From contig CBDDAC010000040.1 in the NCBI GenBank assembly GCA_965224765.1, forward strand, positions 62,001-126,000: a DNA stretch of 64,000 nucleotides. Direction: 5' to 3'. Shown here one piece after another: positions 17,504 through 27,037 of the stretch. Below the pieces are notes generated by a model, which was not told the origin of the DNA, searched no databases, and was given only the letters and a program-made list of their open reading frames with translations. The stretch's first letter is position 1; each line of letters opens with the position of its first letter. A program made the translations under genes and the position numbers. Origin of the DNA: CAZDBA01 sp965224765 (GTDB lineage: Bacteria > Planctomycetota > Planctomycetia > Pirellulales > Pirellulaceae).

Positions 17504-18355
17504 ATGAAACGCGACGAAGCAATCAATCTTGTCAAATCTGGATTCGAACAACTGAAGGAAACGCTGAAGCAGGGCAAAAGCGATGACTTGCTCAAGCATC
17601 TTGCAATAATTTCCAAATTCCATAATTACAGTTTCAGAAACCTATTGCTGATCTGGCAACAGAATGAAGACGCGACCATGGTAGCTGGATATCGAGCTTG
17701 GCAGAAGTTAGGCCGAACAGTGAAAAAAGGCGAGAAAGGAATCGCGATCTTTGCACCAATGCCGTTCAAAAAGAAGAAGCTGGACTGCAATGCGACAGAA
17801 GGAAAACGCGACAGTGAGAAGCCGACTGAAATGATGGGTTTCCGAGTCGTTCACGTTTTCGATATCTCACAGACCGAAGGCGAATCCTTACCTGAGTTTG
17901 CATCGGTTACGGGTGACGTTGGTGACAAGCTGGGACGATTGAAGGAAGTAGTTGTTGAAAATGGCATCGAACTTTGTTTCGAGAGAATTGAAGGCAACGC
18001 TAATGGATATTCATCCGGTGGAAAGGTCGTGATTGATGAGTCACTTGATGATGCTCATGCGTTTCAAGTTTTGGTTCATGAGTTGGCGCACGAACGACTT
18101 CACCACGGTGAGCGGCGCGGCGAGACAACCAAGACGATCCGAGAGACGGAAGCGGAGGCAGTTGGGTTTATTGTATCGAACGCCTTTGGTCTCGATGCGG
18201 TAACGCATAGCGCCGATTACATTCAGCTCTACAACGGAGACTCGGATACGCTACGAGAATCGCTTGGCTTTATCCAATCAACGGCTCAATGGGTCGTTGA
18301 ATCAATCCAAGCTGTTTCCGTGGAAACTCAGCTTTCGGATGCGGAGGTAGTTTGA
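17504..18355 (+). CDS. ArdC-like antirestriction / ssDNA-binding protein
   Basis: The 283-residue protein has an N-terminal domain (about 1-120) like ArdC: SKFHNYSFRNLLLIWQQNED, GYRAWQKLGRTVKKGEKGIA and MGFRVVHVFDISQTEG. A zincin-type domain follows with HELAH (192-196) and ETEAEA (214-219). ArdC proteins travel on plasmids, bind ssDNA and protect incoming DNA from restriction; the metallopeptidase role is less clear. ATG 17504 has AGGGA upstream; the longer frame from 17402 reads through a hairpin and is not credible. The next gene's ATG overlaps its TGA. Confidence 0.8.
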   Translation: MKRDEAINLVKSGFEQLKETLKQGKSDDLLKHLAIISKFHNYSFRNLLLIWQQNEDATMVAGYRAWQKLGRTVKKGEKGIAIFAPMPFKKKKLDCNATEGKRDSEKPTEMMGFRVVHVFDISQTEGESLPEFASVTGDVGDKLGRLKEVVVENGIELCFERIEGNANGYSSGGKVVIDESLDDAHAFQVLVHELAHERLHHGERRGETTKTIRETEAEAVGFIVSNAFGLDAVTHSADYIQLYNGDSDTLRESLGFIQSTAQWVVESIQAVSVETQLSDAEVV

Positions 18356-18603
18356 TGGCAAAGCGTCAATCAAAAGCCAAGGCGAAACCAGCGGCGGCAA
18401 AACGTCAGCCGCCATTTCGGCTCGCCTGCGTAGGATGCGACCGCGACGACTACGACGGAGTCTGGCGTTTACCCAAAGACTGGACCGGTATCAGCAAGGA
18501 GCAAACGCTTGGACAGTCAAAAGCAGAGGTACCGCCAGGTGATACCACGCGAAGTTTATTTGATTGGCATACCCATATCGGATACTGCACCGACTGCCAG
18601 TGA
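18355..18603 (+). CDS. Small zinc-finger-like protein
   Basis: An 82-residue protein whose ATG overlaps the ardC-like stop (TGATG). A very basic N-terminus (KRQSKAKAKPAAAKRQ) is followed by CVGCD (around 25) and, at the very end, CTDC, with a His pair in WHTHIGYC. Two CxxC pairs suggest one zinc site. It is probably cotranscribed with the ArdC-like protein. Function unknown. Confidence 0.55.
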   Translation: MAKRQSKAKAKPAAAKRQPPFRLACVGCDRDDYDGVWRLPKDWTGISKEQTLGQSKAEVPPGDTTRSLFDWHTHIGYCTDCQ

Positions 18604-18654
18604 GTCAAAAAAGCGATTCATTCGCGGCCTAGGTTACACGCACGTCACCTGGGC

Positions 18655-20076
18655 CTATTTAATAACCAGATTGACAACATGAATGACGCCATCAACGTGA
18701 TAGCTCAACACTGACGCATTCTTCGAGAACTCCATGTGGGTCACGTCCCCTTTCTCACGACCTTTGATTGTTTGGAGGGTGTCTCCCGTTTCAAGGTCGA
18801 CAACACGTACGATTCCTTTTGAATCTCCAGCCGCTCCCAATCGCCCCGAAATTGCAGAGCAATTCAAGCTGATCGCGGAAGACACTGGAACAAATTTTAC
18901 AATTCGAAGTCGCTTGCCGGTCTCGATATCATAAACGTGAAGGCACGTGTGGGTTGTGATGACCAACGTTTTGTCATCGGAATCAATATGTACGCCTCTG
19001 AAAAGCTGGCCGCCGTTGTGTTTTGGGTCTTTTCCAACCGGAAACGTTGCGACAAGTTCCTTCGTAAAAACGTTGCGGATCTCAACGCCGTAAAAATTTT
19101 CATCTCCGCGAGAGTAGCCCAAGCTGTCAGTCTTTATGCCAACGACGCCGTCTTCTAACTTCTTTCTCTCCCTCCTTCTTTTCAGTGCATCACCTATTAT
19201 CGCATACTTCGCGTTTTCAGCGTCTTCGTATTTAGCAACCCAAGCAAAAAGTTTGCCGCTTGGTGAAACGCGAGGCGCCCCGGCTCGGCCGGAAAAATCC
19301 TTGAAACTGAATGACGAAATGAAACTTCCGTCCACAGAACTTCTTATTTCATGAAACCCTTTCGCCATACACCAAAGCGTCGTGTCGTTAGAGTCGTTTG
19401 GAGTGAAGTCAATAAAGGTAGGGCCGTCTGCAGTTGACTCGATCATCCTGCGTCTAAGTGTGATTTCTTCTTCCTCAATCTTTCCACGAGGAACAAACGT
19501 AAGTCGAAATTCGCTGCCAGCGGCGCCATCAAGTTTCTTGTAGACTTCCTTCAACTCCTGATTCACGATTGATCTGATATCGTCGCTCAGTCCATCGGCA
19601 AAACCAACAAGTTCGGATCCAATGGTTAGTTTTTCATTAGTCGCTGCTGGACTGCCAACATCCGCTTGGCTGACAATTATCTTGCCACCCTTTTCCTTCA
19701 ACTTTAGCCCGACATATCCTTTCGGTCGGTTCAAGGTGGTGGCCATTTCTGATTTGTCAGAAACGCGAATCAATTTGCTCCCTCGACTGCTAATTGAATA
19801 GATCCTTGATCCGTCAACTGAATATACCAGCGCAAACGGCGTCTCTTTTTTCGTACCAATGAGTTCTCCGTCAGTTGAGCGAATGAACATCATGCTGTGA
19901 TTCGTTGCAACTGTGATTTCAGAACCGTCTGGCGATATCGCAATTGCACGTACATCTGGGTTGCTGTAGCGATTGGAACCGTCAGTTCGAACTGTAAAGC
20001 GATCCCCGATTTCAACGGTAAAGTCATTTGTTTGAACGAAGCCAATACAAAAGATCAGCAGTAAATCCAGCAACAT
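18655..20076 (-). CDS. Secreted WD40/PDZ-like protein
   Basis: A 473-residue protein with an N-terminal signal-like helix (LLDLLLIFCIGFVQ). Repeats of the kind VRAIAISPDGSEITVATNHS and SVDGSRIYSISSRG show WD40 blades in the first and last thirds. Between them GYVGLKLKEKGGKIIVSQ and then IGSELVGFADG resemble a PDZ-like domain. Such proteins are common in planctomycetes; here it may be periplasmic and bind a peptide. No catalytic motif is seen. It is convergent with the small zinc-finger gene. Confidence 0.65.
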   Translation of the reverse strand: MLLDLLLIFCIGFVQTNDFTVEIGDRFTVRTDGSNRYSNPDVRAIAISPDGSEITVATNHSMMFIRSTDGELIGTKKETPFALVYSVDGSRIYSISSRGSKLIRVSDKSEMATTLNRPKGYVGLKLKEKGGKIIVSQADVGSPAATNEKLTIGSELVGFADGLSDDIRSIVNQELKEVYKKLDGAAGSEFRLTFVPRGKIEEEEITLRRRMIESTADGPTFIDFTPNDSNDTTLWCMAKGFHEIRSSVDGSFISSFSFKDFSGRAGAPRVSPSGKLFAWVAKYEDAENAKYAIIGDALKRRRERKKLEDGVVGIKTDSLGYSRGDENFYGVEIRNVFTKELVATFPVGKDPKHNGGQLFRGVHIDSDDKTLVITTHTCLHVYDIETGKRLRIVKFVPVSSAISLNCSAISGRLGAAGDSKGIVRVVDLETGDTLQTIKGREKGDVTHMEFSKNASVLSYHVDGVIHVVNLVIK

Positions 20077-20244
20077 TGAAGTGCCCTTTTTTCAAGATTC
20101 AATTCTCAACCCTACGAGCTACCTTAATTGCCGGCCAAAGCCGTGCCCACTGTTTTGCAGTCACGGTGCGTCAGATTGAAGTAACTTCGAGACGTTTGGG
20201 GGGCCGAACCTGCAAGGTCATCGACGAAAACCTTGCGTAGCCGA

Positions 20245-21447
20245 TTAAGGCGAGTTGTGAAAACGGCGCGGGATCTGTCTGACGAACTGGCTAGGAACTT
20301 GCTTTCGCCCATCTCGTTCGGCTGCGCACGAAAGCACAAGGTGATCTCTCGCCCTCGTGATCCCAACATAGAACAGACGTCGCTCTTCTTCGATCGCAAA
20401 CGCACCGGACTCAACAGAAGCGAAGTGTGGCAGTTGGCCTTCTTCCAAAGCTGGAATGAAAACGATTGGAAACTCAAGGCCCTTCGACGAATGAAGAGTT
20501 TGAATTTTAATCCCATTGTTTTCGTCATCCGACTCAATCCCGTTGGAGTTGAGGAAATTGTGAATTCTATCGCCGATAGCGTGCGACCGAACCAACACAG
20601 CCATGTCCGATTGCTCATAGCCGAAATGTTCTTGGAATCGAATGATGGACTCATGAATTAGTCTCCGCTCGCTCTCGCACGATTTTAGTTTCGCAAACTG
20701 AATACTTCCCTGCGAGTCCCGGCAAGCGAGAAGGTTTTTATCGTATCGACCAGGGACTTTGGCCGTTACGCCGTTCGCCAACTCAATTATCGACTTTGCG
20801 CAGCGATAATTACGATTCAAGGTTACCAATTTGAAATCTGGAAAGTACTCTCCAAATGACAATATCAGTTCTCTTGACGCCCCTTGGAAGCTGTAAATAC
20901 TTTGATCGTCATCGCCGACTACAAACAAGTTGGCTTCCTTTGTCAGTAACATTCGAAGGATCTCGAACTGAACGACATTGGTATCCTGATATTCATCAAC
21001 CAAGACAAACCGAAATCGCTGCCGGAGTTCTGCCTTTGCCAATTCGCTCAGCGAAAGTATCTCCGCAGCCAACGTCAGTAGCATGTCAAATGTGACGTCG
21101 ACACCAATAGAAATCGACCGAGACAGCCCGATCACGTGGCCATACGTTCGCACGATTTCCAAAGCCAGAGAATGAAACGTGCCAAGCCTGGTTCCTTCAG
21201 CGGCGTCGCCAACCAGTTTGAATACTCGTTCTTTCATTTCGGCTGCTGCCTTGCGAGTGAAAGTCAGAGCCAATATCTCTTCCGGGGCGATGCCGCTTCC
21301 GATAAGCATCGCGATGCGATGCGTCAGCACGCTTGTCTTTCCAGTTCCAGCTCCTGCAAGCACGAGCATTGGCCCAGAGCCATGCAATACCGCCTGTTGT
21401 TGCTCGGCGTTCAGTCCTGACAGATAAACACTGCTTTCAGTTTTCAT
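20245..21447 (-). CDS. Compact UvrD/PcrA-like helicase
   Basis: At 400 residues this is far shorter than the usual 650-750 of UvrD. All core motifs are intact: Q motif LNAEQQQAV, Walker A GAGTGKTS, LTFTRKAAAEMKERV, GTFHSLAL, DEYQDTN, GDDDQSIYSFQGA, LNRNYRC, IQTLHSSKGLEFPIVF and YVGITRARDHLVLS. The 1B and 2B insertions are missing or reduced to a few residues, leaving only 1A and 2A. It should be an ATPase/translocase; a helicase in vivo may need a partner. It is a separate gene from the large helicase at 11588. Confidence 0.85.
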   Translation of the reverse strand: MKTESSVYLSGLNAEQQQAVLHGSGPMLVLAGAGTGKTSVLTHRIAMLIGSGIAPEEILALTFTRKAAAEMKERVFKLVGDAAEGTRLGTFHSLALEIVRTYGHVIGLSRSISIGVDVTFDMLLTLAAEILSLSELAKAELRQRFRFVLVDEYQDTNVVQFEILRMLLTKEANLFVVGDDDQSIYSFQGASRELILSFGEYFPDFKLVTLNRNYRCAKSIIELANGVTAKVPGRYDKNLLACRDSQGSIQFAKLKSCESERRLIHESIIRFQEHFGYEQSDMAVLVRSHAIGDRIHNFLNSNGIESDDENNGIKIQTLHSSKGLEFPIVFIPALEEGQLPHFASVESGAFAIEEERRLFYVGITRARDHLVLSCAAERDGRKQVPSQFVRQIPRRFHNSP

Positions 21448-21718
21448 AAAACCACCTCAAAACCATGTCGATGTACCTTACCAGCGAAACTTCGATCGCA
21501 AGTACGGCACAAACGCGGACTACTCCGGTGATAATTTGAAAGAACTGCAGCGTCTCGCTTCGGCCTTAAACTCCATTTAGTGATTGCGTGTTTACCAAGC
21601 TACCCTCAACAGTTTCCAAAAGCACGCGATGCCGAAAGCCCACGCAGTTTCGATTGGATGTGAAGCGACAAAGGCAAGGCCAAGTAAATACAAGAAAACG
21701 AAAAGCGGTACGTACATA

Positions 21719-22474
21719 TCAGGCCTCCTCGTCAGATTGGTGCTCAAATGGTTTCATGATCGTGCGACGCAGCTTTAGAACAGAGGGCGAAAGCTCCTCG
21801 AATCGTTGTTTCGATCTAGCTTTGTTTACTGCTCGCAGAATATTCAAGAGCTGGCGTCGCACGGGTGCGAAACGTGAATACGGGATGCGGGCGAAGTCTT
21901 GCGCGAGCGATTTCGCGTTTCGATGCGTTGCACGATCGAGAAAGTAGCTTTTGAGTTGTTTGTAAGTCGGCCCGTCGATGCGGACGCAGGCATGCCATTT
22001 GGGTTCGCCACCACCTATTGGTGTAATCGGACTACGTCGATACGAGATTGAGTAGCCTTCAAACTTGATCGGGTGTCGGCGACAGTCGCGGATCTGCTTG
22101 CGTTCGTGTTGTTTGAATTCATGATGCCCTTCGGTCGCCAGAAGTAAGAACCAATTCGCGTGACGGATATACTGCATGTTCGCGAGCCCGCGACGTTTAC
22201 GATCTGCCTTTTCTCGTTCATTGAGGTCGATGCCGTATTTAACCAACAGCTTTTGATCGAGCCGAGCCGGATTCTTGCCTCCCTTAATCCAACCAGAGAC
22301 GTAGAACCAATAGCCATGCCGCAAATAGCAAACAGCGACTTGCTGGACTAGCCCTTCGGGTGATGACGCCACAAAGCGATATTCCTTGCGACGGCGGCGT
22401 GGGGTTGATTTTGAGCAAGCAACTGATTCGACTTTCGTCGAGTCTGTCGCATGCTGCGAACTGATTTCGTGCAA
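21719..22474 (-). CDS. Hypothetical planctomycete protein (251 aa)
   Basis: A basic, Tyr/Arg-rich protein. It contains YRFVASSPEGLVQQVAVCYL, GYWFYVSGWIKGGKNPARLD, GGGEPKWHACVRIDGPTYKQ and then LLNILRAVNKAR. I recall similar unnamed proteins from planctomycete accessory DNA but no function. The frame begins with TTG; the true start may be a few codons in. It stands alone between the compact helicase and a long gene-poor stretch. Confidence 0.55.
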   Translation of the reverse strand: MHEISSQHATDSTKVESVACSKSTPRRRRKEYRFVASSPEGLVQQVAVCYLRHGYWFYVSGWIKGGKNPARLDQKLLVKYGIDLNEREKADRKRRGLANMQYIRHANWFLLLATEGHHEFKQHERKQIRDCRRHPIKFEGYSISYRRSPITPIGGGEPKWHACVRIDGPTYKQLKSYFLDRATHRNAKSLAQDFARIPYSRFAPVRRQLLNILRAVNKARSKQRFEELSPSVLKLRRTIMKPFEHQSDEEA

Positions 22475-24392
22475 TTTTCGATCATCGGTTTACAACTGCC
22501 GCCAGAGCAGGAACACAATTGGAGCCAAAACATGTTTGGCAGATTCACTCGAACCAACTTCGAACCTCTTTCTGACGCTGACTACATCAGGATCGTGTTG
22601 GCACTTCAACTCAATGGAGGAGTTGTTGACGGACAACTCCACGAAACCGCTCCAAAGAAAACAGTTGACGGAAAAGGGCCTTCTGTATTGAACTCTTGTC
22701 GAACTACCGAACAGAGGCAGCACGCGACGCGAGAACATAGCCAGATGCGATAGCAGTAATCTCAGCAAACGCGAGTTACGACTTCGTCATCGTTTCAAAA
22801 TGCACTGGTTTCGTCAGTGCAGTCGGCTAATACATAGTGCCCACAAAAAAACCTCGGCCCGAACATCGACGCTGCCACGAGACGCACGTCGAGTGTCCGT
22901 CGCAATTTCGCCGCCATAAGTGATCACTCGCCAAAGCAATCACCTATAGCCACATGCTGCCCGCCAAGGATCGTTGCAAGCCGTAGCCTGCAAGTCATTC
23001 GTCGTTTGTTGGGGTGTAAATGCCCCTCAGCTCTTTCGTTCTTGCTCGCCAAGTCATCACACTTGGGTCAACGCAAACGGATCGCGACTGCCTTGCCGCG
23101 TACCGTAAATCGCATTGGTATTGCGATTTACGCATGAACGCCTTCGCGTCCAATCACGCCGGTGCTTCCGCACCAGTTCTAATTAAGCCTCGCTCCCACA
23201 CTACGGAATTTCAAACACCTGATTCACCAAAATCAGGCACCGAGCAGCCACGCCCGGTATCCGCAGTGCTTCCTGCGTTAGTATCGGTCTTCGATTCTGA
23301 GGTCACGTCGCTAGGATGTGTTACCATCCGTCCGCTTGGGTATGTGCTGCCGTCAAGCAGTCATACTTTACCGATGAAACAGAACAGCAGTTGAAACAAC
23401 CGCCGCTCCAATGCCTCATCAGATTTCCCAATACGAAACCAGAAGCTCAAGGTACTGATCCCAAACGGAAGTTCGCAGTTTGGCATCGTCTCCTCAAAAG
23501 CCACCGCTCATAACGGCAGCAAATGATCCAATTGGTCGGAAATCGTTTCTGACCAATCTTCACAGAATCTAACTGGCAAGCCCTTTCTTACGTATTCGAT
23601 TGGGCCTTTTATAGTTGAGCTTTTCACCGCCGAGCGTTTAACTCGGTCGCCGGAGCGGTAACTCCGGTACTGTTTGTCGCCAAACAGCAGCTCCCCACGC
23701 CAGCCGCGTTGAGCGAACTCAATTGCCGGAGCAACCAAGCCCTGAACCCCACGGACGGGATTTGAGATTGTTTTACTCTGAAAACTTTCTCGCACCCGCT
23801 TTGAAATGTCACAGCAATTGCCACGACAAATGAAGCAAGCCAATCTTCATGATTGGCAACACTTCACCGACACGGCCTTGCATTGGTCAATCGACCGTTG
23901 CAAGGTTTTCCCGCATCGCCCCTTATCTTTATCTCGATGAGAAAAATCTATTAGATAGAACGCTGGTATTACTTCGATCGAAAACTTCTCCAAAACAAAT
24001 GGAGCATGAAAACGATCGGGATTACTCCAACGAGCCTCCATTAACACTGAGCGAACGCGTCTCCACGTACTCAGCGCGAAGGGCCAGCTTTACGACTTTC
24101 TACGAAACGTAGTTCCACGAAGAGAGCGGCTAGACTCTCGGTTCTTTGCGAATGACTGATGAGGTCATCCTTACCGAACCTGCTGTCCCCAACAAACGAC
24201 GTCAGCGTTTGGTCGTTATTCGAAGCGTTTTAATCGCCCCGGTTCCGACCAATGCGTTGAACGTAAATCTACAACTACTGTTAATCGGAGAGATCAACAG
24301 ACCGGGGAATTGTTAGCGTACTTTGTTTTGAATTCAAAACCGTGCTAGTAAATCGGAAATTGAATCAACGCTTGCTTTAGGGAGAATTCATT
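22475..24392. other. 1.9-kb gene-poor region
   Basis: No open frame here has a good start, codon use or family resemblance. Hairpins occur at 23104-23132 and at 23650-23667 (CCGGAG/CTCCGG). It looks like decayed or non-coding accessory DNA. The ribosome binding site and start of the next gene are at its end (GGGAG at about 24381). Confidence 0.5.
23104..23132. repeat. Perfect 11-bp hairpin
   Basis: CGTAAATCGCA (23104-23114) pairs with TGCGATTTACG (23122-23132) across a 7-base loop. It sits alone in the gene-poor region with no T-run, so a protein site or RNA fold is more likely than a terminator. Confidence 0.45.
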
Positions 24393-24716
24393 ATGAGCGA
24401 AGAAAAACCAAGAAATCGCAAAGGCAACTCGCAAAAGCCTGTCAAGACATTCCGCGTTGGGGCGATCGCTGCCAATGTTTGGAAGCGGCAGACATCGACC
24501 GGATTCGAGTATCTCGACTTCAGCTTGAGCCGTTCCTGGAAACTGAAATCTGGGGAGAAGGAAGGTTACAGTACAAGCTTCTTTCACAACAATGAAGATG
24601 CTTTGCTTGACGTGATTGAACACGCAGCGGAATTCATTCGCGAGAACTCGATTCCAGAGAACGAATCCAAGTCTTCGGAACCCAGGGCGGATCATTCCAG
24701 CCAAGCCGTAGCTTAA
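24393..24716 (+). CDS. Small conserved protein, paralogue 2 of 4
   Basis: A 107-residue member of the small family: after a basic leader, VGAIAANVWKRQTSTGFEYL, then DFSLSRSWKLKSGEKEG, then STSFFHNNEDALLDVIEHAA. It is more diverged than the copies at 1995 and 44053 and has extra tails at both ends. ATG 24393 is preceded by AGGGAGAA. The stop is two bases before the GTG of the exonuclease gene, so the two are probably cotranscribed. Confidence 0.65.
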   Translation: MSEEKPRNRKGNSQKPVKTFRVGAIAANVWKRQTSTGFEYLDFSLSRSWKLKSGEKEGYSTSFFHNNEDALLDVIEHAAEFIRENSIPENESKSSEPRADHSSQAVA

Positions 24717-24718
24717 TT

Positions 24719-25348
24719 GTGGTCATTCAAGATGGTCGATTTGTTTTTGTGGATGTCGAGGCGGTTGGCACGATACGCAATCCCCATGTGATACAGATTG
24801 CTGCAATCGCGACCAACGGAAAAATGGAGGAGTTGGCCGGGTTCGAAGCAAAGGCACGACTGCCGAAAAGCGCGCGTTCGAAGTTCAGGCACTCTCGATA
24901 CGATGCAAAACTCTGGGAGGCTGAGGGAAGCGACGCCAAGAAGGTCGCAATCGAATTCGCCGCCTTTCTTACTCGCAATGCGACGGTCGAGCGATATTCG
25001 AAGGATGGTCAACTGTTCCGTGTCGCCCAATTGGTGGCTCACAACTCGGGCTTCGACGCCGTCATCTTACAAGCTTGGTTCAAGCAATTGAAGCTTTACC
25101 TACCAGCTTCCTTTCAAGCATTGTGTACGATGCAGCGAGCAACGTGGCTGTCGCAAGAAGCTGGGAATGATTTTTCCCCGACTGATTTCCGACTCATCAG
25201 TTTGTGTAATCATTTTGGGATCGAGCATTCAACCAAGCAAGCTCACGATGCTTTCAACGATGTTCGGGCTACTCTTTTACTGTATCGCGAAATGCGGACG
25301 TTTCGCCCCGAGAATAAAGCCACTTTGCTTGCCAACACCAACCAGTAG
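24719..25348 (+). CDS. DnaQ-like 3'-5' exonuclease (DEDDh)
   Basis: A 209-residue protein with the DEDDh motifs: Asp12 and Glu14 in VFVDVEAVG, Asp113 in AHNSGFDAV, and His176/Asp181 in HDAFNDVRA. These coordinate the two metal ions of proofreading-type exonucleases. There is no polymerase or other domain. The start is GTG at 24719, just behind the previous stop. It runs toward the iteron array and might serve the plasmid-type replicon, but a general repair or RNA-trimming role is equally possible. Confidence 0.8.
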   Translation: MVIQDGRFVFVDVEAVGTIRNPHVIQIAAIATNGKMEELAGFEAKARLPKSARSKFRHSRYDAKLWEAEGSDAKKVAIEFAAFLTRNATVERYSKDGQLFRVAQLVAHNSGFDAVILQAWFKQLKLYLPASFQALCTMQRATWLSQEAGNDFSPTDFRLISLCNHFGIEHSTKQAHDAFNDVRATLLLYREMRTFRPENKATLLANTNQ

Positions 25349-25432
25349 TGTCGGATGCGGTGCAACAATTCGGCTCCAATCAGTGTCGGTTGCGATGCAG
25401 TGCGATGTTTGGATAGTGTCGGTTGCGGTGCA
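25347..25432. repeat. Three 18-bp iterons, probable replication origin
   Basis: AGTGTCGGATGCGGTGCA (25347-25364), AGTGTCGGTTGCGATGCA (25382-25399) and AGTGTCGGTTGCGGTGCA (25415-25432) are direct repeats with 1-2 differences, spaced 35 and 33 bases. This is the usual form of Rep-binding iterons. They lie beyond the 3' end of the rep gene, in the 190-base gap to the exonuclease. The first overlaps the exonuclease stop. Confidence 0.75.
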
Positions 25433-25538
25433 GTTGCAGTTTCCATTTCGATGTAACCAGTTGAAAACAAAGAGGAATCGGAGTTCTCGGATTTCGCCAA
25501 AGTACTGGAAGTACAAACCTTCCGTAAACAAATGCTGG

Positions 25539-26867
25539 TTATTGAGATCGTTTTCTCTTTTGTGCCGCTTCGCGAAACCGCTTTGAGTTTGCCTTTGCAA
25601 TTTGTTCGCTCTGCCCACCTGAAAGAAAGTGATCGAAGATCGTGCCGTTAAGCTCATCGAATGACGCGATCGCCTTCTCTGGAAACGTTTTTGAATTCAC
25701 TGGTTTGTTCTCCGATCGTTTTTCTCGAGCGGCCTTCGCCCGTGCCTTTTCCTCGGCTCGGCGAATATCATGCCACCAGTCCGGTGGAAGACGCTTGCCT
25801 TTGACCGCGTGATTTAGGTTGTCCACTAAATAGGCCGCAGGGCTTTTGGTGAAATAGCTTTTCCCAAATCGCTCAATTGCGGCAAGCGTAATGTCGACCC
25901 ATTCATTGAGCATCCGTAACGGGAACTTTACCAGTAGTCCACGTATCGCCCCATTGTCGAATCCTATGTTCTTCAACGGTTCGATAAGTGGCGACACCAC
26001 TTTTGGTTGGCTGTCGCTCAACTTGAAATAGTCGCGACCGCGATGCAACTTGACTGAGTAAACCCCGTCTTGATTTGTTAAGAGATGATCGTCGTTTCGT
26101 GCCAAGATTCCAACATCCTCCAACCGTCGAATTGATCTGCCAACCTTGATTCTTATATTACGCGGCGCAACTGTTGGCAAATAACCGAGGATATCAATGG
26201 CCAAATGTTCCAGTTTCAATCGGGGCGTCGTTGTGCGGCGTTTGAAGATCTTCGACAAGAACAGAAACAACCGGCGACTGGCAACATCTAGTTCGCTATA
26301 CAGCTCGAAGTTAAATCTTAATGCCCCGCCAATCGGTTTGACCAGTTCGAAGAACACAGGGTCCCACGCGATTCGCCATGGTCGGTTCGATCGGTCGTCT
26401 TCAGGTGCGGAAAAGCTCAAGAAGCCGAAACTGACTTTGCGATGCTCTGCTCGAATTGCATCGTAGAACCCATCGCTGCGGTAGGTCACCATGCTTAGAC
26501 GCTCCAAGGAGGCTTCGAAATCAGCATACTGACGACCGCCACGGCGGCTCTTGCTATTGATAATTCCTAATTGAGAAAGGATGTAGTATCTCGTGGCGAA
26601 CAGGCTGCCCTCCGAATCTTTATTCGCCAGCGTAAGTGCGAGCATGCCCCAGAGATTCAGCTCATCCTGCGGAGACAATCCAAGTGGGCAGTAAACCTTA
26701 ACGCTGGCCCGTTTTCGCTTTCGGTTCTGGTCAGAATAGAAATAGCCAGAATCGAAGACTTGATTGGGGATTAAAGATTGTCGAGCATCCAATGGGCAAA
26801 GTGCATGTTCGACTAGCGAAAGCTGTCCCACCCCGTTCGTTTTTGCTTTTGCGTTGCTGCGTGCCAC
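25539..26867 (-). CDS. Plasmid-type replication initiator
   Basis: A 442-residue protein resembling iteron-binding Rep proteins with two winged-helix domains. It contains GLSPQDELNLWGMLALTLAN, then YFEL-type helices (RWRIAWDPVFFELV-like: PWRIAWDPVFFELVKPIGG), then NIRIKVGRSIRRLEDVGILA. The C-terminus is basic and helical. Context is strong: iterons lie past its 3' end and parAB is divergent, so it probably opens the iteron origin. A palindrome (26881-26897) just upstream may allow self-repression. Assignment rests on architecture and context more than on a diagnostic motif. Confidence 0.7.
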   Translation of the reverse strand: MARSNAKAKTNGVGQLSLVEHALCPLDARQSLIPNQVFDSGYFYSDQNRKRKRASVKVYCPLGLSPQDELNLWGMLALTLANKDSEGSLFATRYYILSQLGIINSKSRRGGRQYADFEASLERLSMVTYRSDGFYDAIRAEHRKVSFGFLSFSAPEDDRSNRPWRIAWDPVFFELVKPIGGALRFNFELYSELDVASRRLFLFLSKIFKRRTTTPRLKLEHLAIDILGYLPTVAPRNIRIKVGRSIRRLEDVGILARNDDHLLTNQDGVYSVKLHRGRDYFKLSDSQPKVVSPLIEPLKNIGFDNGAIRGLLVKFPLRMLNEWVDITLAAIERFGKSYFTKSPAAYLVDNLNHAVKGKRLPPDWWHDIRRAEEKARAKAAREKRSENKPVNSKTFPEKAIASFDELNGTIFDHFLSGGQSEQIAKANSKRFREAAQKRKRSQ

Positions 26868-26880
26868 ATTCCACCGCTTA

Positions 26881-26897
26881 GTTTAAATCACTTAAAC
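26881..26897. promoter_or_regulatory. Palindrome upstream of rep
   Basis: GTTTAA, five bases, TTAAAC. It lies 14 bases upstream of the rep start in the rep-par divergent region, a fitting place for a Rep or Par operator. Confidence 0.4.
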
Positions 26898-26997
26898 GAC
26901 AGGTTTAGCATGCTCTGAATCGCCACAAAAGAAAAATGTTGCGTGATTCGACGAGCCAGGGCAGCTTGTGATCAAGTGAATTCAGGTACTTGGAGGG

Positions 26998-27016
26998 AAA
27001 TTGCCCAGGGCAATTT
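26998..27016. promoter_or_regulatory. 9-bp palindrome upstream of parA
   Basis: AAATTGCCC and GGGCAATTT meet around a single A. The perfect dyad just before the parA start suggests a ParA/ParB operator that autoregulates parAB. A parS role is less likely but possible. Confidence 0.45.
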
Positions 27017-27037
27017 TTTGAAGAGGCATCAACTATC

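Noticed and set aside
23020..23394. 124-residue frame in the gene-poor region
   Set aside because: Weak start, no family resemblance, odd composition (Ser/Val/Pro); probably chance.
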